DNA of 33,971 nucleotides, taken from NCBI GenBank assembly GCA_021299385.1, contig JAJTGZ010000018.1, positions 1 through 33,971 of the forward strand. The letters run 5' to 3'. Each line of letters opens with the position of its first letter. The first letter of the stretch is position 1. Origin of the DNA: Phycisphaeraceae bacterium (GTDB taxonomy: Bacteria > Planctomycetota > Phycisphaerae > Phycisphaerales > UBA1924). Positions 22,794 to 30,741 of this stretch are shown piece after piece. The notes below the pieces were generated by a model. The model ran no database searches, had not been told where the DNA came from, and was given only the letters and a program-made list of their open reading frames with translations. The position numbers and the translations under genes were made by a program.

Positions 22794-25706
22794 TTACGGA
22801 ACCATCACATACTTGGACATCCGCTCGGCACCATCGACATCGACCAGAATCACGCGCAGCCGGCGCCCCGTCAACGCCTCCGCCGCGTTCTTGAAGACAA
22901 ACTGCCGCACTGCCGTCTCACCCGGCTCAAGGTCCACCACTGGCAGGCTCTGCGTGGCAAACCCGCTGGTAGTCGTTGATAACTGCAGCGTCCGCGTCAA
23001 CTTGCCGGTGTTGCTGACCGTCCCTGTCAGGATCACATCAGGCCCGTCGTCCCTGGGCCCCAACTGCGTTGCCAACTGCAACTCCAGGTCCTCCAGCCCG
23101 ACGCTGATCGGCTTGGTAACGCGTATCGCCGGGTAGGGGCGGTCTACCGACAGCCGCACTGACATGGGCAACTGCTTGACCCCAGCCTCCTCCGCCGCGG
23201 TGAACTGGAAGACAAACGGCAGGCGCACCGTTTGCCCCGGCGCGATCGAAAAGGGCATCGGCGCCGTCGGCGACAGCATCCAGTTCTGATGAAGCCGGGC
23301 CGAGCGCGTGGGCGGGTTGTGCAGTGTGATGTCCCCGCTGATCCGCGATGGCCAGGGGTTGTGCAGCACCAGCTCGCAGTCGTGGCTGGTAATCACCGCG
23401 GGGATCAACTCGGGCTGCACCTTTATCTGCGACAAGAACTGCACCAGGTACGGGTCGATCCCCAGCACATAGGCCGGCGTGGTCGAAATGGGTATGACGT
23501 GCTGCCCGCTGTTCTTCTCGGGCAGCAGCCTCTTGCGGTTGCCGAACGCATCGATCAGCGTCAGCTCACCGCCGCCAAAGAACCCTGTCATCGTGCGCCC
23601 AGAGTCCTGCGCCTGGCCAACCTTGCCCTCGCACCAGAGGATGATCGTGCCGTTGCCCCCGCCAGGCCCGGCACGCAACCCACCCTTGACCGGGCTGCCC
23701 GACTCCGGCGCCAGCACAATGGTGCGGATCGCTGCATCGCTGGGCACCTCACCGATGACGCGCATACCCGCCGTCCCCGCCGAGAGCGTCGAGAGCACCG
23801 CCAGGATCGGCTCGGGCTTGAGCTGCCCGTCCACACCCACGCGCCACGGGTCCGCCGCACCGACGCGCACCAGCGGGCCGGCACGCTTGGCCACGCTCAG
23901 CTCACTCCAGAGCACCACCGCACGCTGCAAAAAATGCTCCAGCTGGTCCCGCCTAGAAAACTGCTCGCCCGGCAGCGCCTCGACGACGTATGTAACATCC
24001 ACCCCATCAGCTGGCACACGGGCAAAGTTCTCCAGCATCCCGCGCAGCGACGAAATCGGGTACCCCGCCGGCACCACGATGCTCGCGCCCGAAAACGCCC
24101 GCGCCCCGTCGCCGCTGCCCAGCCACTCTGAGTCCGCACGCCAAGGCAGCATCACACGCAGCCCGGGCGTTACACGCGAGAAGGCCCTGCTCAGCCCGCG
24201 CACCTGCGCGGGGATCAGGTCATGGTCCAGCGGTGCCGGGCCCAGCGTGGGCCCAAACTGCCAGCTTGCCAGACGCTGGCCCGACGACCCGATCAACCCC
24301 TCGATCTCCCCCAGCCACAGGCCAGACTCGACACCACCAAGCCCCCAGACGTTCGACCGCGACAGGCGCAGCTTCTCGGCCACAGGCCTGGGCATCGCCG
24401 GCAGCGAGACGGTCAACTCCACACGGTTGGCCGAGAGGTTGTCGAGCATCTCCCCCAGCGCAACGGCCGGCGTGGGGGTGTTGGCCGAGTACTCCGTCGG
24501 CAGCCCGACGGTCAACCTCGGCACGCCCAGCCCCGACGCCAACGCCGGCAGCCCGGCCAGCGAACCCGTCCCCACGCCCTCGGCAAACAACGCAAACGGC
24601 CGCAGCAGCGACACCCCGCCCTCCCCATCAACACCATCACCCCCGCCACTGCTAGGCACCCACACCACCGTGGTCTCGGTCAAAAACTTTACCCCCGCCA
24701 GACCGCCACCGGCAAGCGTCCGCAGCCCCCCCAGTTCCATCCGCACCCGGAACCACCCAAAGCCCGGCAGCGACAACGGCACACGCGTCTTGCTCCCGCC
24801 ACGCGGGATCGTCATCGCCAAGCGCCAAACTTCTTTGTCGTCCAGATCGCTGACGACCAACTCGGTCGCCAGTTCCGCACCCGTCAGGTCGCGGACGTCC
24901 ACGATCACCGCCGGGGCGTCGGGGGCGAAGAACGTGTTCGCCAGCCGGTTGCTCGTGAGCACCACCCTGGGCAGCTGCACGATCGTTACATCATCAAACC
25001 ACGCCGAGCCTTCCAAGTCCTGCACCTGCGACCACTCGCGCCCGCCACCGTCATGCCCGACCCCCAACTCCCCCGGCTGCAAGAGCAGCAGTTCGATCTG
25101 CAAAAAGTTTGCCCCCGCACGCCCGCTCGGCACCGTCAGCCCCACGGGCACCCAGCCCCCCTCGCTGACCACCGGCTCGGTCTGCACCATCGACCCCGCC
25201 AGCACCTCGCGCTGCCCGTCCAAGAGCGTCGCCCGAACCACAGCCCGCGCGTTGACCAAACCCTTGGTCTTGACCATCGCCGACACGCGGTACTCAGCAT
25301 CGGCAAAGACCACCAGCGACCCGGCCGCCAGCCGCAGCGCCGTGCTGCCGCCACGCGTGGGCAGCACCACCGACGAGCCTGAGCTGCCCGCCCCTTGCGT
25401 GTGGTCAAACCTCGCCCGGTTGAACGCCGGGAAGCCCATCCGCTCGCGCTCGGGTGGGTTGTGCTGGGCGCGGAACCAGTTCGCCGGCACCTCTTCTGGG
25501 TTCGCCGCCCGCTCGTCAAAGTCAAACCGCGTAACCACGCGCCCCGAGAGGACGGGCCGGTCAGCAGCCCCCCCCTGCGCCCCCTTCGATACACCAGGGG
25601 ACACACCAGGGGACATCGAAATCTCCACCACCTCATCGCCCGCGTGCGCAACGCCAGCGCACAACGCCAATGCCACCCCGAGCACCCATGCCAAACGCAC
25701 GCCCAT
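22794..25706 (-). CDS. Large secreted protein, unknown, with carbohydrate-binding-like N-terminal region (970 aa)
   Basis: A signal peptide (MGVRLAWVLGVALALCAGVAHA) is followed by a short repetitive SPGVSPGVSKG segment and then, at about 55-255, a beta-rich region ending WFDDVTIVQLPRVV, which resembles carbohydrate-binding or galactose-binding-like domains with their terminal FDDV strand. The middle (about 350-760) is alpha/beta, possibly barrel-like (FALFAEGVGTGSLAGLPALASG...). The last 200 residues are beta-sandwich-like, with LVLHNPWPSRISGDITLHNPP and VILTGTVSNTGKLTRTLQL, as in NEW3/Ig-like sugar-enzyme appendages. No catalytic motif is recognised. Extracellular glycan binding or a divergent glycoside hydrolase is possible. 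Confidence 0.78.
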   Translation of the reverse strand: MGVRLAWVLGVALALCAGVAHAGDEVVEISMSPGVSPGVSKGAQGGAADRPVLSGRVVTRFDFDERAANPEEVPANWFRAQHNPPERERMGFPAFNRARFDHTQGAGSSGSSVVLPTRGGSTALRLAAGSLVVFADAEYRVSAMVKTKGLVNARAVVRATLLDGQREVLAGSMVQTEPVVSEGGWVPVGLTVPSGRAGANFLQIELLLLQPGELGVGHDGGGREWSQVQDLEGSAWFDDVTIVQLPRVVLTSNRLANTFFAPDAPAVIVDVRDLTGAELATELVVSDLDDKEVWRLAMTIPRGGSKTRVPLSLPGFGWFRVRMELGGLRTLAGGGLAGVKFLTETTVVWVPSSGGGDGVDGEGGVSLLRPFALFAEGVGTGSLAGLPALASGLGVPRLTVGLPTEYSANTPTPAVALGEMLDNLSANRVELTVSLPAMPRPVAEKLRLSRSNVWGLGGVESGLWLGEIEGLIGSSGQRLASWQFGPTLGPAPLDHDLIPAQVRGLSRAFSRVTPGLRVMLPWRADSEWLGSGDGARAFSGASIVVPAGYPISSLRGMLENFARVPADGVDVTYVVEALPGEQFSRRDQLEHFLQRAVVLWSELSVAKRAGPLVRVGAADPWRVGVDGQLKPEPILAVLSTLSAGTAGMRVIGEVPSDAAIRTIVLAPESGSPVKGGLRAGPGGGNGTIILWCEGKVGQAQDSGRTMTGFFGGGELTLIDAFGNRKRLLPEKNSGQHVIPISTTPAYVLGIDPYLVQFLSQIKVQPELIPAVITSHDCELVLHNPWPSRISGDITLHNPPTRSARLHQNWMLSPTAPMPFSIAPGQTVRLPFVFQFTAAEEAGVKQLPMSVRLSVDRPYPAIRVTKPISVGLEDLELQLATQLGPRDDGPDVILTGTVSNTGKLTRTLQLSTTTSGFATQSLPVVDLEPGETAVRQFVFKNAAEALTGRRLRVILVDVDGAERMSKYVMVP

Positions 25707-25886
25707 GCACCTCTATATCGGGTGTTCGCCACCTTCCCTTGCACACCCAGACCCCAACGGGCCAAAGATCACCCGACCCACCCCCCACCAATACACTCCC
25801 CAGCCCAATCTTCCTCACACCCGCCCCCTCCGCGTCGCTCTTTCTTATTCCCTCTCAACTAGGTTTCCCCCCACCCAGGCCCCACC

Positions 25887-26624
25887 ATCACCACCACCCG
25901 TCCACCCTGGCAGCTCCACCTTCCCAACGCCCTCACCGGCGCGCGGGTCATCATGGCCCTGGTCTTCTTTGCGGTCCTGACCCGCTGGCGCTGGGAAGAC
26001 TCGGCGGCCCAGGCCCTCAGCCAGGGAACCTCCACCCACGTGGACCGCTGGCTCCTGCTCGCCGCCGCCCTCTTCATCATCGCGGGCCTGACTGACATAC
26101 TCGACGGCGCGCTCGCCCGCGCCTGGGGCGTTGAAACAACCCTCGGCCGCATCATGGACCCCTTCGCAGACAAACTCCTGGTCATCGGCGCGCTCGTCTT
26201 CCTCGCCAGCGCCGACTGGTGGTTCGAGTTCAAGGACCCCGACATCATCAAACTCTCAGGCCACGGCATGCAGGTCTCGGGCATCTACCCATGGATGGTC
26301 GTCGTCATACTCGCGCGCGAACTGCTCGTAACAAGCATCCGTGCCACGCTCGAATCGCAGGGCATCCGCTTCGGCGCCGATGTCTTTGGCAAGGCCAAAA
26401 TGCTCGCCCAGTCCATCGCCATACCCACCAGCCTCATCGCCCCGGCCATCACCAAAGTCATCCCCGCCGATGTTACAGCCAGTTTCTGGACCTACCCCTG
26501 GGGCCGCATCACCATCGACCTCGTCGCCCGCACTGCCGTCGCGCTGACGATCCTCAGCGCACTGCCATACATCTGGCGCGCCGCCATGCTCGTGCGCACT
26601 GCACGCAAAACCACACAAGGCTAA
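25887..26624 (+). CDS. pgsA: CDP-diacylglycerol--glycerol-3-phosphate 3-phosphatidyltransferase (non-canonical ATC start inferred)
   Basis: Membrane enzyme making phosphatidylglycerophosphate. It has the CDP-alcohol phosphotransferase motif DILDGALARAWG..LGRIMDPFADK (DxxDGxxARxxxxxxxxGxxxDxxxD). Hydrophobic segments include VIMALVFFAVL, WLLLAAALFIIAGL, LLVIGALVFLA, WMVVVILARELLV and ALTILSALPYIW. The first ATG (25953) lies inside the first membrane helix, after the conserved LHLPNALTGARVI. In-frame sequence upstream runs to a TAG at 25860 with no ATG, GTG, TTG or CTG. A start at ATC 25887 gives MTTTRPPWQLHLPNALTGAR and 245 aa. The conservative call is 25953-26624 (223 aa). pgpA follows 4 nt later. 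Confidence 0.88.
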   Translation: MTTTRPPWQLHLPNALTGARVIMALVFFAVLTRWRWEDSAAQALSQGTSTHVDRWLLLAAALFIIAGLTDILDGALARAWGVETTLGRIMDPFADKLLVIGALVFLASADWWFEFKDPDIIKLSGHGMQVSGIYPWMVVVILARELLVTSIRATLESQGIRFGADVFGKAKMLAQSIAIPTSLIAPAITKVIPADVTASFWTYPWGRITIDLVARTAVALTILSALPYIWRAAMLVRTARKTTQG

Positions 26625-26628
26625 GACC

Positions 26629-27144
26629 ATTTCAGCCAAACCCCCACCCTCACCCCGGCTCCCACTCGCCCTGATCACCACCCTGGGCCTCGGGCACCTC
26701 CGCCCCGCCTCGGGCACCTGGGGCTCACTCCCCCCGGCGGTCCTGGCCGGGGTCCTCATCCTCACCAACCAGGCCGGCACCACACTCTGGTACGCACTCC
26801 TGGCCGCCATCACCATCCTCTTCAGCGCCGCGTGCGTGGGCTTCGGGCACCTAGCCGAGCAAACCTTTGGCAAGAAAGACCCCTCCCAAGCCGTTGCCGA
26901 CGAAACCGCCGGGATGGCCCTGACGCTCCTGTTGCTGCCCACCTGGTGGGCGGACGACCAGCGCACGCTGCTGGCCTATACAGCCGGGGCGTTCGTCCTC
27001 TTCCGCTTGGCAGACATCCTCAAACTCCCCCCGGCGAACCAACTCCAGAGTATCGGTGGCGGCTGGGGCATCCTGCTCGACGACCTCGCCGCCGCGCTGC
27101 AAGCCGGGGCCGTGCTCATCGCCGGGGCGTGGGTGCTGAAATAA
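26629..27144 (+). CDS. pgpA: Phosphatidylglycerophosphatase A (non-canonical ATT start inferred)
   Basis: Removes phosphate from the PgsA product to give phosphatidylglycerol. The conserved parts are LALITTLGLGHLRPASGTWGSLPPAVLAG (the family GxGxxxxxPGTxGS element), VADETAGMALTLLLLP, FVLFRLADILKLPPANQLQ (family FRxxDxxKPxP) and GGGWGILLDDLAAAL. The first ATG-type start is a GTG at 26836, which would delete the first third, including the conserved GTWGS. Reading upstream in frame to the pgsA stop, the only initiator-like codon is ATT at 26629 (CTG at 26671 is internal to the first helix). Starting there gives 171 aa, close to E. coli PgpA (172), with AAGG 8-9 nt upstream. The gene is in the pgsA operon. 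Confidence 0.88.
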   Translation: MSAKPPPSPRLPLALITTLGLGHLRPASGTWGSLPPAVLAGVLILTNQAGTTLWYALLAAITILFSAACVGFGHLAEQTFGKKDPSQAVADETAGMALTLLLLPTWWADDQRTLLAYTAGAFVLFRLADILKLPPANQLQSIGGGWGILLDDLAAALQAGAVLIAGAWVLK

Positions 27145-27165
27145 CCATCACCCCGCACGCCCCGC

Positions 27166-27273
27166 GGTTGACGGCCAGGAGACCGATGGCCCGGCAAGCA
27201 CCGCTTATGGCTGCTGCGGTCAAGCCCTGACCAGGTTCGCAGGCCCACCGTTCACCGGGCCTGGCCGTCAACC
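27166..27273 (-). ncRNA. ffs: Signal recognition particle RNA, small bacterial (4.5S) type
   Basis: On the minus strand the RNA starts GGTTGACGGCCAGG and ends CCTGGCCGTCAACC, a perfect 14-bp terminal stem, and is about 108 nt long. The apical domain reads GAACCTGGTCAGG, then GCTTGACCGC, then AGCAGCCATAAGCGG, matching the Ffh-binding GGTCAGG...AGCAGCC of domain IV and its loops. The apical loop is UUGACC (or UGAC, a URRC-type tetraloop) instead of the common GGAA. TATAAT lies 15 nt upstream, so the primary transcript probably starts a few nt before 27273. It is convergent with pgpA. Confidence 0.9.
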
Positions 27274-27288
27274 ACAAGGCGTAAGCCG

Positions 27289-27294
27289 ATTATA
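27289..27294 (-). promoter_or_regulatory. -10 element (TATAAT) of the SRP RNA gene
   Basis: Perfect TATAAT on the minus strand, 15 nt before the terminal stem of the SRP RNA. The -35 region falls in the CCCC-rich repeat and shows no TTGACA. Confidence 0.65.
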
Positions 27295-27305
27295 GCGCGC
27301 TACTG

Positions 27306-27332
27306 AACCCCTCCCCCGAGGGCAGGGGTGGG
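27306..27332 (+). repeat. Shortened CCCC-rich hairpin repeat
   Basis: AACCCCTCCCCCGAGGGCAG then GGGTGGG: a copy missing about 6 nt of the second arm. It lies 8 nt before the full copy at 27340, so two units are in tandem. Confidence 0.7.
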
Positions 27333-27339
27333 CGCTACT

Positions 27340-27442
27340 AAACCCCTCCCCCGAGGGGAGGGGCAGGGGTGGGGTTAGACCATGCAAAAACTTAGAAAAA
27401 CAGGACCAAACACGCCCACGAGTGTCGGCTCGGAGAGCCGAC
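27340..27442. repeat. Composite repeat: CCCC-rich hairpin plus GTCGGCTC palindrome
   Basis: AACCCCTCCCCCGAGGGGAG (27341-27360) and GGGCAGGGGTGGGGTT, an A-rich spacer, AACACGCCCACGA, then GTCGGCTC-GGA-GAGCCGAC (27424-27442) directly before the stop codon of the UbiA-type gene. The arrangement equals that at 12064-12165. Confidence 0.75.
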
Positions 27443-28417
27443 CTACCCCAGCACCCCCGCATGCCTGGCGTACATCAGCACCCCTGCATACGCCGCGAAC
27501 GCCGTCGCCGCGAGCTGGAACGGCCGGTCGCGCAGCGCCAGTTCCGTCGGGTCGTCGTACCGGCCTGTCTCCACCAGCAGCACGCACCGCAGCAGCCCAT
27601 ACGTCGCCGGGAGCATCGTCAGCCAGAGCAGGTTGAACCCGTGCCCAGCCGAGCCCATCCACGAGGCGTGCCAGGCAAACTGCCCCTGGCGCGAGAGCAC
27701 ATACCCGGCGTAGGTAACCAGCGTAACCACGCCCGTGGCCACCACCGCCAGCCCGAGCGTCTGCTCGCTGTAACTCGCCTGCACCCCCCGCGCCCGTGCC
27801 GCCCCGGCCTCCCCGAGCGACCGCCTCTCGCCCAGCCTCTTGCCAAAGGCCAAAAACATCGCTAGGAAAAACACCACGTTGAGCAGGTACGTCGTCGGCG
27901 CAACGCCCACCGCCAAGCACCCGGCCACCACACGCAGCACAAACCCCATCGCCAGGCAGACCACATCCGCGATCACACGGTGCTTGAAAACCAGTGAATA
28001 CGCCAGCGTGTTGACAACATACAACCCCACGCACAAACCCACCCACACACGCCCCGCCCCCTGCACACCCAGCACCGCCGCCGCCGACAACGCCAGCAGC
28101 ACACCCGCCAATGCCCACGCGGCGGGCACCGGCACCACGCCGCTGGCCACCGGCCTCGTCCGCTTGCGCGGGTGCGCGCGGTCCTGCTCGGCGTCGCGGA
28201 TGTCGTTGACCGCATAGCACGCGCTGCTGGCCAGCCCAAACGCCAGCGCCGCCCACAACGCCGACCACAGCACCGACACCGACGCCAGGTTCCCATCACC
28301 CAACGCATACACCGGTCCGATCAAAACAAACACACCCTTGACCCAGTGCGGCACACGCGCCAACCGCACCAGACCAAACGCCAGCCCACCACCACGCTGA
28401 CTTGCACCCGCGCTCAA
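27443..28417 (-). CDS. UbiA-family prenyltransferase, decaprenyl-phosphate phosphoribosyltransferase-like
   Basis: Polytopic membrane enzyme (324 aa, about nine helices) that transfers a group to a polyprenyl phosphate. The Asp-rich motif NDIRDAEQDRAHPRKRTRPVASG (NDxxDxxxDxxHPxKxxRPxASG) and ASYSEQTLGL are characteristic of the Rv3806c-type 5-phosphoribosyl transferase, which makes the precursor of decaprenylphosphoryl sugars. RVPHWVKGVFVLIGPVYA is the usual first helix. The start is a TTG at 28417 overlapping the methyltransferase stop (TTGA), with GGGGGG upstream; the open frame runs up to 28516. The partner phosphatase and epimerase are not in the window. Confidence 0.85.
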   Translation of the reverse strand: MSAGASQRGGGLAFGLVRLARVPHWVKGVFVLIGPVYALGDGNLASVSVLWSALWAALAFGLASSACYAVNDIRDAEQDRAHPRKRTRPVASGVVPVPAAWALAGVLLALSAAAVLGVQGAGRVWVGLCVGLYVVNTLAYSLVFKHRVIADVVCLAMGFVLRVVAGCLAVGVAPTTYLLNVVFFLAMFLAFGKRLGERRSLGEAGAARARGVQASYSEQTLGLAVVATGVVTLVTYAGYVLSRQGQFAWHASWMGSAGHGFNLLWLTMLPATYGLLRCVLLVETGRYDDPTELALRDRPFQLAATAFAAYAGVLMYARHAGVLG

Positions 28418-29043
28418 CGCCCACCCCCCGACTTGGTCCGGATCACGGCCATGTACTGCAAAGAACGCCCAAACGCAACGTTCCACCACCCAGGGTACAG
28501 GTCCAAACCCGTCCACTCACGCTCCAACTCCCCACCGACCGCCCCCGGCACGGCGTGCCACTGCGCCAAACTGTTGTACCGATACAAGCACGGCACACCG
28601 TGCGGCGCGTTCGCCGCCCAGTCCATCAAACTCACTCGACACCACGACCAGAAACCCTCCACCTTGTGGTCCTTGATCACCAGCAACCGACGGCTCACCC
28701 GCGCACACTCACGCAACAGCGACGCCGGGGCACGCTCGTGGTGCAGAACGTCGGCCAAGATCACCACGTCGTAACTCTCATCGGCCATCGGCATCACCCC
28801 GCCGGCGTAGGCGTGCACCACGATCGGCTCACCACCACGGGGCACGCGCTCAAGGCCCTCAACGACCAGACCCGCCGGGCACCCCGGCGCAGACAGGATC
28901 GCGGCACCGAGGGCGCCGCCGCCGCACCCAACGTCCAGCACCCGGTCCCCTGCCCGCAGCGCAGGGAGCAGTTCGCGCACAAGCACCCCGAGGCGATGCT
29001 CGTAGATCGGCCCGTGTATTCTCTTCATCAATCCGCCGAGCAC
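28414..29043 (-). CDS. Class I SAM-dependent methyltransferase
   Basis: Methyltransferase (209 aa) with the SAM-binding motif I RVLDVGCGGGALGAAIL, an acidic post-I region, motif GVMPMADESYDVVILADVLHH, and ECARVSRRLLVIKDHKVEGFWS. The short N-terminal helix MKRIHGPIYEHRLGVL and the HHERAP pattern resemble methyltransferases acting on lipid-linked or quinone-type substrates, but the substrate is not predictable. The GTG start at 29043 has AAAGG 8 nt upstream; an ATG at 29028 is possible. It overlaps the downstream UbiA-type gene by 4 nt (TTGA), a strong hint of joint expression. Confidence 0.85.
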   Translation of the reverse strand: MLGGLMKRIHGPIYEHRLGVLVRELLPALRAGDRVLDVGCGGGALGAAILSAPGCPAGLVVEGLERVPRGGEPIVVHAYAGGVMPMADESYDVVILADVLHHERAPASLLRECARVSRRLLVIKDHKVEGFWSWCRVSLMDWAANAPHGVPCLYRYNSLAQWHAVPGAVGGELEREWTGLDLYPGWWNVAFGRSLQYMAVIRTKSGGGR

Positions 29044-29129
29044 GCTGGCACCTTTCGCAGTTCACGCTTCGGACGCTCGCCAAGAACCCCGGCGAGCGCC
29101 GAAACAGACAACACAACCGCGCCCCGACC

Positions 29130-30731
29130 ATGCCGGAGCAACCCTTGACGTTATCGGCACAAACACCCCGACGCTCCAACCCCCCACACCCTTCGCCCCC
29201 AGGCCGGGCGTGGCGGGCTGGCTTGCGCACCCTCCTGCTGGCCGTGCTCTTTGCCGCCGTTGCGATGCCGATGATCTTCGCCAGCGTGCTCCGCGGGCGC
29301 GGGGCGTACGACCAGGTCAACTACCACGAAAAAGTCGTCCGCACCTTTGCCGAGCAGCTCCCGCGCCCAGACCTGCGCGACTACCTCTCGGCTACCACGC
29401 CGGGATACCACCTCGTCATCGCCACGCTCACCCGCGCCGCCCTCGGCAGCAACCTGCACGCCGGCGAATCAACCCCTGACCCAAGCGCCAACCCGGCACG
29501 CGCACGCCAACGCATCCCCATGCAACTGGCCGGCCTCACCTTCACGGTAACCTGGCTCATCTTGCTCTCGGCGTGGCTCACCAACCGCCTGCGAGCGTCA
29601 ACCCACACCGCCCCATCAGCACAGCTGCTGGCCATCGCCGCGCTGCTGCCGCTGGCCTTCTCGCCGTATGTCTTGCAATCCGGCGTGTGGCTGCTGCCCG
29701 ACAACGCCGGGTGGCTCATGGTTACCGCCGTCCTCCTGCTCGCCCTGGGCCGACCCTCCAGCGCACGCCTGGTGCTCATGGGCCTCTATGTCTTGCTCGC
29801 CGTATGGATGCGGCAGATCCACCTCTGGTCCGCCGGGATCGTCTGGGCCGCCGGCTGGCTCGCCGCCACACTGCCGAACAACCCCGGCAACGACACGCGC
29901 GCACTGCTCGACTGGCGCGACCTCATCCCCGCGCACCTGGGCAAGCTCATCGGCCGGCTCGCCCTGGCCATCCTGGCCACGCTCCCCGCTCTTGCCACGC
30001 TCGCCTGGTTCTACAAACTCTGGGGCTATCACCTCATCCCCCCAACCTTTAAGGAGTGGTACGCACAGGGCCAATACCAGCTCGGCACACCCGCCTTCAC
30101 ACTCACACTCCTGGGCATCTACTCGGCTTTCTTCATGGGCACACTGTGGCCCTCCCTCGCACGGGCCTGGCAGCACCACCGCGCCGCGCTCGCGCTCGCC
30201 GGCGCACTGGGCATCGCCCTTGCCCTCCTAGGCCCGACCTCGGCCAACTACCACGCCGGACGCTTCGGGGCGATCTGGTCGGTCGTCGCACGCACCCCTG
30301 CCCTCGGCGACCGCTCCCTGCTGATCACACTCGGGTCCATCGTCGGCTGCATCGCCCTGGCGGGCTGGCTCGCGGGCATCCCACGCCGGGAACGCTGGAT
30401 CATGCTCGCCGCGCTCGCGGGCTTCATCGCCAGCCAGACGTTCAACCAGCAAATCTGGCAACGCTACCACGACCCCTTCGTGCTCCTGTGGCTCGCCCTC
30501 GCCGCGACGCTCACCAATGCGGGCAACCCTACCAACTCATCCCCCCGGCTGATCCGACTTCAAATAATCGGCCCGATCACGCTGGCCCTCCTGCTGGCGA
30601 CCTGGACAACCCTCGCAATCGCACAATCACCCCCGGCTATCGACCAAGGGTGGCGCATCGGCGCGATCCAAAAAGCTCCATCATCCAGAGCACCCACCCC
30701 CACGCCCAACGCGCACCCCGACCCACCCTGA
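29130..30731 (+). CDS. Polytopic membrane glycosyltransferase-like protein (GT-C, ALG10-like features)
   Basis: A 533-aa membrane protein with about 10-11 hydrophobic helices, a short cytosolic N-terminus and a Pro-rich tail. After the first helix come RGRGAYDQVNYHEKVVRTF and LRDYLSATTPGYHLVIATLTR; the TTPGYH element and the later WMRQIHLWSAGIVW recall the TPG and RQTN/W motifs of ALG10/DIE2-type glucosyltransferases using lipid-phosphate sugars. The usual catalytic acidic residues would be D in AYDQ. The match is by motif memory only. It is divergent, 86 bp away, from the methyltransferase/UbiA pair, a plausible lipid-linked sugar locus. No ribosome binding site is evident. Confidence 0.75.
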   Translation: MPEQPLTLSAQTPRRSNPPHPSPPGRAWRAGLRTLLLAVLFAAVAMPMIFASVLRGRGAYDQVNYHEKVVRTFAEQLPRPDLRDYLSATTPGYHLVIATLTRAALGSNLHAGESTPDPSANPARARQRIPMQLAGLTFTVTWLILLSAWLTNRLRASTHTAPSAQLLAIAALLPLAFSPYVLQSGVWLLPDNAGWLMVTAVLLLALGRPSSARLVLMGLYVLLAVWMRQIHLWSAGIVWAAGWLAATLPNNPGNDTRALLDWRDLIPAHLGKLIGRLALAILATLPALATLAWFYKLWGYHLIPPTFKEWYAQGQYQLGTPAFTLTLLGIYSAFFMGTLWPSLARAWQHHRAALALAGALGIALALLGPTSANYHAGRFGAIWSVVARTPALGDRSLLITLGSIVGCIALAGWLAGIPRRERWIMLAALAGFIASQTFNQQIWQRYHDPFVLLWLALAATLTNAGNPTNSSPRLIRLQIIGPITLALLLATWTTLAIAQSPPAIDQGWRIGAIQKAPSSRAPTPTPNAHPDPP

Positions 30732-30741
30732 CCGGGCTGGC

